The notes under the pieces are model-generated. The model made no database searches. It worked only from the letters and a program-made list of their open reading frames with translations, and was not told the origin of the DNA. From Lactarius indigo (taxonomy: Eukaryota > Basidiomycota > Agaricomycetes > Russulales > Russulaceae): a DNA stretch of 64,000 bases. Location of the stretch: contig JAFKAC010000142.1 of assembly GCA_025766275.1 (NCBI GenBank), positions 55,486 to 119,485 of the forward strand, written 5' to 3'. Position 1 is the first letter of the stretch. Each line of letters begins with the position of its first letter. Made by a program: the position numbers and the translations under genes. Below, piece by piece: positions 34,080 to 46,399 of this stretch.

Positions 34080-34537
34080 CAGGGTCAAGGATAGAGTGAG
34101 AGTGGGTACCGACTTGAACTTAAAGTCGATGCAATATAGCCGACCCAGTACAAATTACGTTTCTTGCCACCATAGACACGCCACAGTATTCAGGAACAAT
34201 GGGAGCACAGCCATATTGTATGGAGTGATATACGAAAGTCTTCATTCAGGCCGCTCATGATCCGCCTTTGACAGGCACGGTCAAGATGGTCGTTATGTCC
34301 AAATTTGTATTCTCAAGCCCAGATCTTCTCATTGACCAGGACTGCCCCTACACTCAAGCTACAAGGCTGATTTACAGTAAACACCGCCATGCATACGACA
34401 AACCTGAAGCTCGCGACTAGGACTATGTATATTACAAATAAGCAGGAAAGTCCAAATACACGAGTGCGGTCCAAACATCTTGAAGAAACCAACTTACACA
34501 CGCCATCTACGCGCGTCTGGAGAAGACGGCCAGAGCA
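34080..34537. other. Intergenic between copies 11 and 12, nothing supported
   Basis: 458 bp with short non-coding-looking frames on both strands and no recognisable array flank. Confidence 0.3.
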
Positions 34538-35944
34538 TCAGTCCCGCTCCTCATCCGACGGCGCGTCTCCAGCAAGCGCAGACCGATCTGATCCCGGGCT
34601 GGAATGACGCGAGGTCTTCACTCGCAGCCTCCGCCACGCCGAGGGGTCGTGGGACTCGTGATGACGACCGGCATCGGCGCCCCATACTGGCAAGTAGGGC
34701 TGGACAGAGAGCGTAGGGGATGGGACGACGAGGACCTTGCCCCATGTCGAGGTAGGCCCGGAGACCGGCCTTTCCGCTGCCCGAATTGGGACCGGATTCG
34801 CCAACTTTCCCACAGTGCCGTCCTTCCCAGGCCGTCTCATATCCATGGGAGAAATGGCGACCGCCGTCGTTGCATCGTCGTCGTCGTCTTCTACCTCCGC
34901 CGCTGCATCATCCACCTTATAATTATATTTCGCCGCAAAGGCGGCCGTCGAGCTGGCGCTCGATTCGGACCTGCTTGATGATGGGGAGATCGAAGAGGCT
35001 TCGGCCTTCCCACGAGCGCCAGCGCCGGAAGCTATGGCGACCATTCCGGCTTGCGCGGCCTCGATGCAATGTGGGATTTCGGCAGGGTCCACTTGGAGGG
35101 CGTGATGGCGGATGTCCTCCCTCACGGTAGTGACGAGCACGACGTCCTCGATGCTCATTTGACGGACCTCGTTGAGGCTCAGGGGTACCGTCCTCTCACA
35201 CAGCGCAGACAATGCAGGAAGGAGCCAGTGATCTACCGAGTAAGCGCGCGCTAATAGGAGTTGATCGAATGGCGTTGGGGGCTCGATAGACCCCAGGGCC
35301 AGCCTACGAAGGGAGGCGAAACCCCAGCGCGTGGAAAGGTGAAGTACCGACTTCCACTCCTCATATGAGAGGGCATGACCCTCGAAATCACTGATCGACA
35401 CACACGCCTCGATCACTAAAAGGAAAGAGGAAGGGACTGTCGAACTCACTCGGGATATATGACAGAAAGGAAAGCCTCAAAGTCCTTGCGCTCGACATCT
35501 CCCAGGGATATGGTGATAGAAAGAGCCTCGTGCTTACGGATGCCGAGCTGGGTAAGCCTGCTGGAGAAATACTCTGAATCACGAGAGAAGAAGTAACGGT
35601 GAACGCAGTAGAGGGTGCCGTCAATCTGAGATCATCATGGTGAATCGTGCGAGTACCGATAGTCGAATATAACATTTACGCACCAGGAACGTAATATTTC
35701 CATCCTGGAAAAAGTATTTCTCATGACGTACGAAGGGACTATCAACGGCCGGGTGCACGCCAGGGGGCACGTTGTGTCGCATGAAATCCGTGGAACGACG
35801 GCTAACTTCGGGAACACTGTGGGAGATTATCGAGGGATCTGAGGTTATCGACTCAATCGATACGATAGATCCCACAGTCGATGGCACAGGAGAAACTGGG
35901 CGTTTGTCCTTGTCGAGTCCCCAAGCTACGATGTATGGTGCCAT
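34538..35944 (-). CDS. BTB/POZ protein, most divergent array member (copy 12)
   Basis: Exons 35944-35684, 35625-35450 and 35390-34538, in phase, 429 residues. It starts MAPYIVAWGLDKDKRP, keeping the family start peptide with two changes. BTB: VRHEKYFFQDGNITFL + IDGTLYCVHRYFFSRES; then FEGHALSYEEWKSVLHL and LLPALSALCERTVPL. No tail intron; the tail is about 145 residues, not coiled coil: Ser-rich, an acidic run (EVEDDDDDATT), Pro-rich (SGPTSTWGKVLVVPSP), and a basic end (AWRRLRVKTSRHSS) closing SDEERD. It stands at the edge of the array next to INO1 and, with native start and tail, may be near the ancestral form (inference). Confidence 0.82.
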
Positions 35945-36163
35945 GATAGGTGTCAGTTATCTCGGTCAGGATGTCGTCTGATATCTCAAATCTCCAATTA
36001 TGACATAACAAAACGCGACTGTCACACTGCACGTGACGAGTGACGAGACAAACATTCTATAGACTTGGGCGGCTGTTGAAGCCCAACCCGTAGATCAAGC
36101 AGACAGACAAATGTATCAGATATAAACACGTAGCCATATTACTCGCCAGTCTTAACCAAGCCT

Positions 36164-38041
36164 TTACCAGATGCGCGTCTCGAGAAGTAAATCTGAGCTG
36201 CCTTCGAGACCGATGCATGCCTTAAGGAAGGTCTCGAGCGCGTTGCGCTGACGTGAGAGAGAGTTCACAACGTCCGTACCTGTTCCCATTCACACGTCGA
36301 TCAATCAACGTCTAGGGACGAACAAGGAAGGACGGCACGTACCAGGTTTCACGAGCGGAGCCTTGAGCATATAGGAGAGCAAACTAAGCACGGGATGAAG
36401 CGGCTTGAATTCCGCAGCCGTCCCAGTTGCAAGCTCGCGGTACTGGATGCGGGTGAGCAGCTCAGCGAGGATGGTGAGGTCAAGGATAAGTGGTGTAGCA
36501 AGCAACGAGTCCTCGCATTCGTTGAAAATATTGATAGTCGAGCGGCCACCCCCCATGATCTCCGAGTAGTACTCATCGATCGCACGCTTTGAATCTCCAA
36601 CGGCGGGTACGTATTTGATCACAACGACGTGGTCGGGGTGTTCACCCTTGACATCTTTGGTATTCTTTCCTAAGACACCTGCAACCGTCGATATATAAAC
36701 AGGTCCAAAAGTATGGAAAAGAATAGACAGTACCTTGCTCGGCTTCAACCTCGGCTTTAGTCTTGTACAGCAAATGGTTCGCCGCGACCATGTCATCGAC
36801 GACGCTACTCTTTGAAATCTCCTTGCTCCGGAACTGACGCTGGGAGCTAAGATTGTGGCCATCGTTATTCCCAAGGTGATTGTAACTCGCGATGGAGAGC
36901 GGTTTGATACCGGCATTGACGAGGAATTCAGCCAACACACTCTTGAGCTTTGTCTGCCCAGACTTCAGATCATCACCGCCAATGAACGACTTGCGCTGCT
37001 CCGCGAGCTCGATGACACCGGGGACAAAAGTGTTCTGGGGTGCGCCATTTATGAAAGGAGCGCCCTCGAGGATAGAAGCAACTGCAAAGACGGTGCTAGG
37101 CGCGACCTCTTCATGTGAACTCTTGATTGAAGCGAGGATCGCTTCCGCGGTGTCGTTAACACCAGGGATAATGTCGCTGAATCGCTCGGTGTTCGCGGTC
37201 CAGAATACAATGACCTGGTCGAGGTCATTGGCGGCTTTAAAGTCGCGGATATCCTTGCGAATTTGCTCGAGGTGTGCACCTTTATCGTTTCCGGGAATAA
37301 CGTTGTCGGCACGCTCTTCTTGGTTGGCAGCAATGTAGTCCGGGTAGTAGATGGACGGGAGAGGGGCACCAAGCTCTTTCATATACGGAGCAACCTGGCG
37401 CTGGAGGTCCCATTCAAGGACAGCAGCGCGCTTCATTGCTGCATCGAGAGGCACGCCGGAGATATCCCAACCGCCGAGCACGAGGTCATTGGGATGGACC
37501 ATGGGGAGAAGATCAGAGAGAGGCGCGTAGACGTCCTTTCCAGTCGCATCAAGGCCAAGACGAATGGTGCTTGCACGAAGGAGGGACCCAATGTAGTTAG
37601 GACGCTGGATGGCAGACTTTGTGTGCCATGCAATGTTGTGGCGGTTAGCAAGAATGGTTGCGACGAGGGTCGAACCATTATTGCCACCAATGCCAACGAG
37701 CATGAGACTGGAAGAACCATATGTCAATACCACGACGCGATACATGTCAGCGAAATCACATACCCGGTCTTCGGAACCTTGCGCTGAGTCCTGAACTCGA
37801 AAGGGGTTACGGTGGGTTTGACCACATACCGACCGCCTTCCTGGACAACGACGTCGGCACCACGATTGTGGAACTTGGATGTGATATACTCGTCCGAGTA
37901 GACGGTATTATCACTTTGAACAGTGATAGCATCGGCAGGACGGCGGGAAGCCGTGGGATGGACGACCGAAGCGAGAGGCGCGTCAAGAAACGATGGGGTG
38001 GGACTCGCGTTTCCGGACGAGGGAGTAGTGTTGGGAGCCAT
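36164..38041 (-). CDS. INO1: Inositol-3-phosphate synthase
   Basis: Catalyses NAD-dependent conversion of glucose 6-phosphate to myo-inositol 3-phosphate, the first step of inositol synthesis; cytosolic homotetramer. Exons 38041-37764, 37707-36734, 36678-36343 and 36279-36164 give 567 residues, close to the fungal norm (530-560). Seen: the NAD-binding loop [11 protein letters not shown] (about 97-107), [55 protein letters not shown], the catalytic block [15 protein letters not shown], and [16 protein letters not shown]. The C-terminus LLLETRIW comes from a separate short exon (donor gtacgt at 36342). The ATG lies in a good fungal context (caccatgg). A TTG-started frame slightly upstream was not used. 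Confidence 0.95.
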
Positions 38042-40169
38042 GGTGATGTTTGACAAAGTTCGCGTCGAAAAAGAAATTAATGAAAAGGGAGAGAAGGTGC
38101 AGCGGTGTGTTTATAGCCTCTGTGAGGGTTGTGCGTGCTTCCGAGTTGGTTTGAGTACATACACAAGTATAACGGATGAGCCAGCAAAGAGCAGGGAAGG
38201 GCAGGGTTTTATACGCCAATGGGTTTATCGGCGCGCAGTTCCAAAAAAAAAATATAAATAATAATATGAAATGGGGAAATTAGTCGATTCCGAGCTGACC
38301 CGCGACCTCGGTCCATAATGTAATCGATGTCCATGTAATATTCCTCGCCTTTGCACACTCTGCTTTGTCCCTAGACTTTTGACCCTATCCTTGCTAGTCG
38401 CTTACGATGTGCTCTTACACGCCTCCCCCGCGTGGTCGACAATTCGTTCAATTTACCGATATATCTCCGAACTTGTCGTCTTCCAGCCAAAGGGAGCGCG
38501 ACAGTCTGACGCAACGATGACCCTTTCTCATGCTGGCGCCTCTAGCGGGTTAACATTTAACACGCGCATCGTAAAAAGAGGTGATAATCAACCAGCACTT
38601 CTGATTGTACGGACAACATCCCCGCAGAGATTTTGATTGTACGTACGACGGAGACCATCTTCGAGAAGAGAAGGTCCAGCATCAATACGATCAGCGATCA
38701 TTCACCCATATTCCATATAATCATGGGAGCGGCTGTCAACTATCTTAAGATACGTGTCCCCGTTCACTGCAGGTCTATGTGGCGGTCGGTCCTTCTTCTA
38801 CGGACTTGCATGTGGCGAAGGCAGCGAACGCGAGAACTATTGTATCCGCACACGGCAACGGCGCTGTTGTGTCCCCGATCCGTGCCTCAGTGGTCTCTCT
38901 CTCATAGCTCTGAGAACGTGTCGCATCCGCAGTGACAATCGCACACTCTGACATGGGCCACAATGATAAACCCGTAGGCCGGCGGCGGTTCGGTAACACA
39001 CCTCGATCGAGGTAAATTAGCAGGTGAAGGGAATTTCAACGAACCCAAGAGTATTCACTAGGGCAGCGGTAATGAGATTCTCACTACTGTTTTCATACGC
39101 CTCTGGAGATGTTCTTTGATGAACCGCATGACAATCGAGCAGGGCCTGGAAATTTTGGACACCGATCCGGGCTCGGTTTCATGATCGTTAACCGGTATAC
39201 ATCCCATGGACCCAACTGTAGGCACAGGACATGATCTCACCTCACCGACGGGGTTGCGCAATCATCGTGGGGAAGGGCGTTGGTGATCACGATCACGATC
39301 AACGGTACTAGCCGATATCGTGGGTCAAGTCCCATCGTCATCACGGCGGATTTCGCAAGACATACAGTGAACCCTTTTTGCTGATACCGTAAGTTGCAGC
39401 GGTCGATAGTGACCATGACGTGTGCGTGCAGCAAATGGAAACCGGAGCACGGCATTGTTTAGGCGGCACCGTAGACGCTCTCAGGTCTGGGTCCAAGTGG
39501 GAAACTCGGCTCCCCAACATGATTATTACGGAGCAACTGCGAACAGATAGAACATTGGGGGATCGTTTCATGCCACAAGGGGACAATAAATCCATCAAAA
39601 GATCCTATGGAACGATTGAACCCCTTTGGCTAGGCGCGCCTTCATATCATTCCCCATTCTTGCTCGTCATTTGTCTTAGAAAGACGAGATAATGTACCGG
39701 CGCCTATTGAAGGCAGACTGCTTGTGATTCTTGTTTTATTTACTGACGTAGGAGCACTGTCATCGACAAACCACCACTTAGGTCACTGTTAATATTGCGA
39801 GTATGCCAAGCCAAGAGTCATGACTGTACGCGCCCCAGATCAGCCATCCCCACTCCCGAGTTCGATAAATCTCAGAGACAGCGAGAACAGCAGAGGGTTA
39901 CCGGTCATCAACAAGAGATGGAGGGGTGGGTAGATGCTGTACTCGTGCCACTACGCACCGCACTGGCACCGTTCGACGGGGTTGGACACAAAAACTCACA
40001 CCGGGCCGGGAGGATTTCCGCAACTTGTCGTCCCCCTCAACGACACCGTCCCAGCCCTCCCTTTTCTTTCTCTCGCCTTCCTTCATTTTTTTTTTTCGGT
40101 CGGAGCGTGGTCTCCACAAAATCTCTGGTCCCCATCTCGACCGTGCAAAATACATAAATCCCGCCGGCC
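38042..40169. other. Divergent intergenic region between INO1 and the F-box gene
   Basis: 2.1 kb with no convincing gene; the open frames are short and have no shared phase. Near the INO1 side there is a TATA box (listed separately). The F-box side has a pyrimidine-rich, T-run sequence (40060-40100) typical of a fungal core promoter. Confidence 0.4.
38207..38213 (-). promoter_or_regulatory. INO1 TATA box
   Basis: TATAAAA on the minus strand, about 170 bp upstream of the INO1 ATG, with an inverted CCAAT box immediately beside it (gccaat on the plus strand at 38215). Confidence 0.45.
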
Positions 40170-42245
40170 ATGGCTTCGTTGCAAAGTATTCCGTATGACC
40201 TTTTACTCTCCATCGCGCACCATCTCGACCTCGCAGACATATGTGCCTTGCAACTAGTGCGTAATAGCCAGCTTAATATACCTCCAACCCGCTTTTGATG
40301 TGTTACCTTGCCGTCCGTAGACGTGCAAGCAGCTCCGCTATGCTGTCCGTACCCGCCCGGTATACCGGGAGATGGCGGTCAGCCTCCTCCGACGTTGCCG
40401 CGCACTTCCACTTTATGGATTCAAGCGAATTTCCGATCTTTCCACGGATCAGCTTGTTGAAGTTGTGAATCGTGCAGCCCAGTTGGAACGTGGCTGGCTC
40501 ACACGCACCCCGCGACCTGCTGTGAACGCATTCATACCTCAAGGAGAGGAAGTTTTGAACGGCATCACCAAGTCTGCCGATGCAACGGGATGGGGAATCA
40601 AATCCAGATACTGGTACAAAGTCGTTGGGACGCCGCCAGACGAAGAAGTGGATTGGCTCTCCCCCATCACCGCGAGTTATACACTTTGTGCGACGAAGAG
40701 CGGCAAGGTGGTATGCTGGGACGTACAACGCGACGTTGGCATTGCGGAATGGAACCCTGGAGAAAGGTGGGAGTTGTGGAAGTGTCGGGTCGAGTTTGAA
40801 CAACGCATCGTATACTTTACTATGGCGAAAGTCCTAAGGGGAAAGTGAGTAATCGTCATCTTTTCCTCATTTGTGATGTCTTACATCCGTTCCCGATGTT
40901 TCCTTCCAGGGAAGATGAGAAGGTTATGCAATTTGAACTCATGCAGATTCATTTCCCGGAACAGAAACTTGACTCCGACGAGCAGATTAGCCCGTCATTC
41001 TCTAATCTCCGATCGTTTAAGACATTGGGGATTGTCATGAATGTGTTCCTGCTGGACCCGGAAGCACGCTTACTTGCAGGATTCGTGTGGATTAGTCGTA
41101 CTAACAGCATCGGTCTATACGTGCTACTAGATTGGAACAAGGAAGAATATGTGTTCGTAGATACAGGCATCCAGTGTGTAAGTGGATACATTGGTCATTT
41201 GACCGCGAACTCACCTTCGTATTCACAGACTAATACGGCGAACTGGTCGTGCATTTTGTGCGACGGCTCTATTGTGATTCATTCTGAAGAGGCGACATTC
41301 GCATGCCAACATTTTTTCCCACTATATGTCCTCGCTCAACATGTCACCGTCTCTAATCCATCTCTCTCCTTTGTGCCGCGCATGACCTCACAGTTAAAGC
41401 CCAGTCGAACAGTCAATCGGAGCTTCACTTTCCCCATTTTGCCACCCGAGTCTTATGTCCTCCCATTTCGCCAGCCCGTCATCCAAAATATCCTGGTCAC
41501 AGTCCCCCCAGGCAATCAGTTTCACCAGATCCCCCTGGCCCAGGTAGACGAAGATCCTACCCCTCCCACTGATGTGAACAACCCACCAAACCCGTTCAGC
41601 GATCAGATCTGGTATCCCGAAAGTGCTCATTTTGTGCGACAGTGGTGGCCAACGCTACCCTCTGTACCACGGCTCAGCTGCACCGTCGTTCTCCTCGCGC
41701 AACACCACCCACAGACGCACGTCACCAAGTATGTCCTCGCGCAGCACTACTTCACGGTGCCGCTGCAGATGCCCGGCGCCGACGCCGACGCCGACGACGC
41801 GATGATGCAGATGTGGTACGTGAGTGTGCCGTTCGAAGTCGTCTGCGTGTCGGACCAGGCGGACGACGACGACGACACGATGGATGCGCCGCCACGGCAG
41901 CGGCCGCTGCTCGCGGTCGACTTTGGACATGCGGTGTGGCTCGAGCACGTGCGCGCGGCGGACGACGAGGAGGACGAGGAGCCGTACGAGCGCGGGCAGA
42001 AGCGCCTCCGCTTCGTGTCGTTCCCCGGGGTGCAGCTAGAGGGCGAGGGACGCGCGGTGCGCAGCGGGATCGGCTCTCCTGGCGGCGTGGACGGCACGTT
42101 CGAGATGGAGGGCGCGGCGCGGACGTTAGCGATCCCGAAAGAGCTGGACCTGCATGATGTTGAGACGATCAACATTGACCAGAGCCAGGGAGCGGTAATA
42201 CTGTCGGTACGGCAAGGGAAGATATTCATACTATGCTACGAATGA
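40170..42245 (+). CDS. F-box domain protein
   Basis: Three exons, 40170-40256, 40321-40844 and 40910-42245, in phase, 648 residues. The first exon gives the F-box start (MASLQSIPYDLLLSIAHHLDL, then ADICALQL joined to TCKQLRYAV), the motif that binds Skp1 in SCF ubiquitin ligases. The rest is long and without a repeat class I recognise: WD-like stretches (SYTLCATKSGKVVCWD, GLYVLLDWNKEEYVFVDTG, NWSCILCDGSIVIHS) suggest a beta-rich substrate domain. The last third has an acidic low-complexity section (DADADADDAMM, DDDDDTMDAP, DEEDEEPYERG), where GC content jumps sharply. The start ATG follows an in-frame pyrimidine-rich leader. It is divergent from INO1. Confidence 0.85.
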
Positions 42246-42783
42246 TTCCCCCGGTTCTTTCCTCTTACTTATGTCCGGCATGTATCTTCCTTAATATATT
42301 GTACGACACTCCACCAAACTAGACGTTTTCCCTTCTCTGCGTTTCTCCAGTCGCTCGCGACTCCCTCATTCCTCCTCCGACTGGTCACAAGGCGCCAAAC
42401 CATCAAAGTATAGAAGTAAGGTTGATGACCACGGTCTGTACAATCGAGCATGAACACCGCAGGCTGAGTATTACGATCCGTCTGCCTGTGGGCTATTTAT
42501 TTGGAATGAGGTAAACAAGGTGCCCGACCTGAATTTGATCCAAAGAACAACAAACAACACAGCAAATTACACAGGTTAGGACATGGACAGAGAGTAGTAG
42601 GTGAGGATTGTTCGTCGTTTTATGACAAGCAGGAAGGGGGGCGTTTGAAAGTACAGAGCGAGGAGCAGAGAGACGAAGTGGAAAGAAAAAATAAGCAAGA
42701 AAACACACAGATATCTCCTGGTCAGGATGATCAGGATATAGAAGATAAAACAAAATAACACGATAGCGCGAGGAACAGACAAC
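42246..42783. other. Intergenic between convergent genes
   Basis: 538 bp between the stops of the F-box gene and the small membrane protein gene; low-complexity AG-rich from 42640, likely the 3' UTRs. No gene seen. Confidence 0.5.
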
Positions 42784-43450
42784 TCAGTTCACGGGGCCCG
42801 TCGATGGAGGAGCCGGTTCCGCAGTATGGGTCATGGGTATAGCGGTATCTGAAGCAAAAAAAAAAAAAAAAAGATTCAGTGAGGACCTAGAAATCCATGA
42901 CCCATTAATCACGTACCTCCAGCAGGGGCGACTGAGGGAGTGATAACGACAAATTGCGGGGCCGCGGGTAAGGAAAGGCGTCGCACGTCCATGGCCACCT
43001 GTGATACCGTTAACCGGTTGTGGGCTAGCTACGAAGAGTAGCCCGACGTACCTCAACCTCGATCCCAACAGCGCCGATCTGCGATGCCAGAGAATAAAGT
43101 CTGCAAGTGAGGCCATGTCGAACGGCAAGCCAGATTTGTGGGAAAAACCCAGGAGAACGGTGACTCTCGATACGCATACGGGCAAAGCGGCTCGCGAGGC
43201 TGTGCAAGCGAGTCAGTATGACGACTCAGTTGCAGAAACTAGATGCATACATCTCGAGATCTACCCTATAATCGCTCATTTCTGGGAGCGCGCCGATTGA
43301 TACAGCGTGGGCGAGAGATTGCTCCGCATTGTTCAGTATTGAGAACACGTTCGGGATAATATAACACGGAAACAAAAATCGGAGGTAAATGACGAGGCCG
43401 TATATTCCAAAGACGGACAGGCAAAAGCCAAGCCATTCGATGAAATTCAT
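42784..43450 (-). CDS. Small conserved fungal membrane protein
   Basis: Exons 43450-43251, 43199-43052, 42998-42917 and 42848-42784, in phase, 164 residues. Function not known to me. The N-terminus is one or two transmembrane helices (FIEWLGFCLSVFGIYGLVIY, LRFLFPCYIIPNVF). Then comes an amphipathic soluble part (SDYRVDLEILASRFARMRIE, LAVRHGLTCRLYSLASQIGA) and a Pro/Thr-rich tail (TAEPAPPSTGPVN). The small-exon structure, consistent phases and codon use support a real gene. The last intron has an 18 nt T-run before the acceptor. Confidence 0.7.
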
Positions 43451-44246
43451 GTTCAAAAATAGAACTGAAAATAAAGTGTGATTGGGAGCTGGTGACTCGA
43501 GCTTGAGGAGATAGTTGGTGGTGTGTCTGACTAGATGCGATGAAAGTGGGACACGACCTTGGTCACCACGTGGGAGATCCCACGCCTCACAGCCTCGGGC
43601 GGAGGACCATCCCGCGAAGCCGCCTCTCACTGTCTCGGACACTCCCGACACTCCCCCACAAAAGACGAGCAGTTAAAGATGAATAAGCTCTTGAACGTGA
43701 GGCGCTGTCCTCAACCATCCCGAAGACAAACATGACGAAGAATTTGAGACAGTTCCGTCCAGTAGCATCGATATTTGTGAGCACGCGAGCATGGTTCAAA
43801 TCACACAAGAAAATCGAGGGGAAGAAAGAGCAGTCGGTTATCAGAAATTCGGGGTCGACAGTAGAACGAGGAGACAAATCCAAGGCTTCACAATGACACC
43901 CACCGGGGGGGCAAGGTGTAGAATGCCGAAGCTCGTTTCGCTTTTCTACCCTACCCGCAGAGCAAATTCTATGGATCGCAACTTACCTTTTTGATCTTGT
44001 GAAGGTCTCTTAGTGCCAGCCCAGACTTGTATCCAGACATCGTTCCCAGCTCAATATTTTCAACTCCGATAAAAACAAGTACCCGACTTGGAAGCTAGGA
44101 ACCGGCTTTCTCCGAATCATCGGCCATCTCCAGCAAAAGGAGAGCTGATTGGATGAAACAAGTACAACCGCTGGTCATAAATCGGATCTTTCCATCAAGC
44201 TTTTGCAGCATGCAGCGCCAAGCATACAGTGTCAAGTATTTCCGTA
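43451..44246. other. Intergenic, nothing supported
   Basis: 796 bp between the membrane protein start and the stop of the SDR-like gene; only short unsupported frames. Confidence 0.4.
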
Positions 44247-45661
44247 CTAGCCAGCGCGCCGGCTCGCCTCCGCCGTGTCCGTGTCCCAGGTCTTCAGCTC
44301 CCGCTCGTAGTCGTCCCAAACCTGCATTCCCAGGGCAACTCCGCCCAGTTCTCCATCATCAGGCTGCGGCGAATTGCCGTCGCTGCGCTTCTTTCCCTTG
44401 TCCTCTTCGGATTTTCCCCCTGCTCTTGGTATGGAGGATGCCGGTATGTGAACAGGGACCACCGCACATTCCGCATACAGCGCGCCGGGCTTCAGTACCT
44501 CTTCCGGCGCGCGCTTCCGTACGTCATCAGGCGCAGCTGTGAGGTATTTAAACGGCGTTGGGAGAAAGAGCGCGTGCAACGTGGACTGCAGAGTAGAACT
44601 CGGCGATTTCGTAAGGATACGGAAAAAGGGATTAAGTAACATATACCTATGCCGCCGATCAATTACAGGCTTCCCTGGTAATCGAACGCCACTCACAGTA
44701 TCATTCCTAGCCAAGAGACACCGCCCCGAGAAGAATCGGCGGCGAACAAAGATGCAACGACGTCCGTACGGCTTATCCCGGGGGATACCGATACAGCTAC
44801 TATGTTTGAGCGCTGGACCTTGTCGCTCACGACTGGAATGGTCTGGGAACTGACGCTGGTGCGCGGAACTTGTGAGCCAGAAGGAAGGGCGTCCAAGACA
44901 CGCTGTAAGTGCCTCATGAAAACCGCCGTGCGAAGAGCGCGCTGGCCTTCTGTGAGAAACAACGATGATGGTTTTGTCGATCTGGATGTAGAGAATGCAC
45001 GCGCAGCAGCAGCGTAAAACGGATTGATGAGCGTAATGAGACGTATATCGCGCTCAACTGGGGCGGCTAGCAGCAGAGGGAGGAGTAGCGTGACAAGCAG
45101 GAAGGTCGCACATGAAGCGGTTCGTCGTTCGTTCTCCAAATCAGAGCTATTCTTGGACGAGAGGATATCGCCGATGGGCGCGTATTCATGGGCTAATATC
45201 ACCGCATCCAAACGCTGCTCCGACTTGTGGTAATTGGCACAGAAGGTGCGAATAGATGACGGAGAGGTGAGGTCGCACTGCTCTGCGTAGATGTTCTCAT
45301 TGCGAGTCGTACTGCGAAGTAGAGACACCAACGTCGCAGGCGTGCCTGTGTCAGGAGGCTCAGAAGTGAGAGCTAGGATGTGAGCACCGCGCTGAGCCAG
45401 CGAATCTAACAAGGCGAGCCCATTAGGGGTGAAGGCCCCCTGAAAAGTGGTAGTCGGTCAGCTCCATGAAGAAATGACTTCGAAGTAAGACGCAGCTGTA
45501 ATGAGGATGAAGCGACCGTGTAGGTCTCTTTCTCTATTAGTTTTGCGACCCTGCGCGAAGGTATACACTGTAATCGCAGCGATGACAGTAAGGAGAACGT
45601 GTGTGTAGTACTTTTGTGGAAGGATGGTAGACCCAACAGCATAGAGTATTTTGAGCACCAT
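44247..45661 (-). CDS. SDR-like NAD(P)-binding membrane protein
   Basis: Exons 45661-45479, 45439-44697 and 44646-44247 give 441 residues in phase. An N-terminal transmembrane helix (YTHVLLTVIAAITVYTFA) is followed by a Rossmann-like start (GRFILITAA, then FTPNGLALLDSLAQRGAHILAL), an acidic-strand region (IYAEQCDLTS) and LDAVILAHEYAPIGD, a pattern of short-chain dehydrogenases with degenerate glycine motif and no clear YxxxK. The C-terminal part resembles fungal proteins annotated only as domains of unknown function. Intron 1 would be 39 nt, unusually short. The alternative donor at 45491 (gtcttac) looks more natural in the protein alignment but breaks phase, so a sequencing error or unusual splice is possible. 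The enzymatic role is uncertain. Confidence 0.6.
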
Positions 45662-46399
45662 GTCTTTGCCCAGTGTAAGTCGAAAGGAACGGGAGGCACG
45701 GAAGCGCGGGCCGGAAGACCAAGAATCAAAATTATGTAATCACGATCAGGGAGGGTTTGATGGAGAGTATGGAAAGCACGGAGAGTACGGGCGACATGCG
45801 ACGAGTCAAACGCTCATCCATTCACCCATGGTTGAGATATATCTGAACCTCCAGTTTTCTTCCTGTCCATTCCGCTGAGTGACATCCAGAGGCTGTCCAT
45901 TCGCCCATTCAGGTGGCTGCTGTTCGTTACTATGCCAGTGTTCAGTATTTGTGGAGCTTGTGGAGACCTTTCTGCAATGCTGGATGGCCCTCCTGTCGAC
46001 TATAACAGCGCCAAGTTGGCTGATATTGATGCTAGATACTACTACAAGTCTTCGGGTAATGTTTATTGTTCCATGTTCCATGTGGAGGAGATGTCGCCTT
46101 CGTAAAGGTATGAAACTTTGGCTGCTCATATTCAATCGCAATTGTGAACGCAATTTCAGACACCAAATATCATCACTGGACTGGAACCCACTGACATACA
46201 GAGAGTCGACTTTGTGCGTTGGTGATAACAGAGAGGTAGTATGTCTCAGATTCCAAAATAAATACGCACAGCTCGGGCTGAACGTATAGTGAATGACATC
46301 TCTGTCTATGAGCGTATGTCAACCTTTCCACCAAGGTGAAGGTGACGGAGCCACACTACCACTCTATCCTGCTCCTCTGACGTCATCCTCCACGACGTT
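45662..46399. other. Intergenic, nothing supported
   Basis: About 740 bp upstream of the SDR-like gene with short frames only. Confidence 0.35.
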
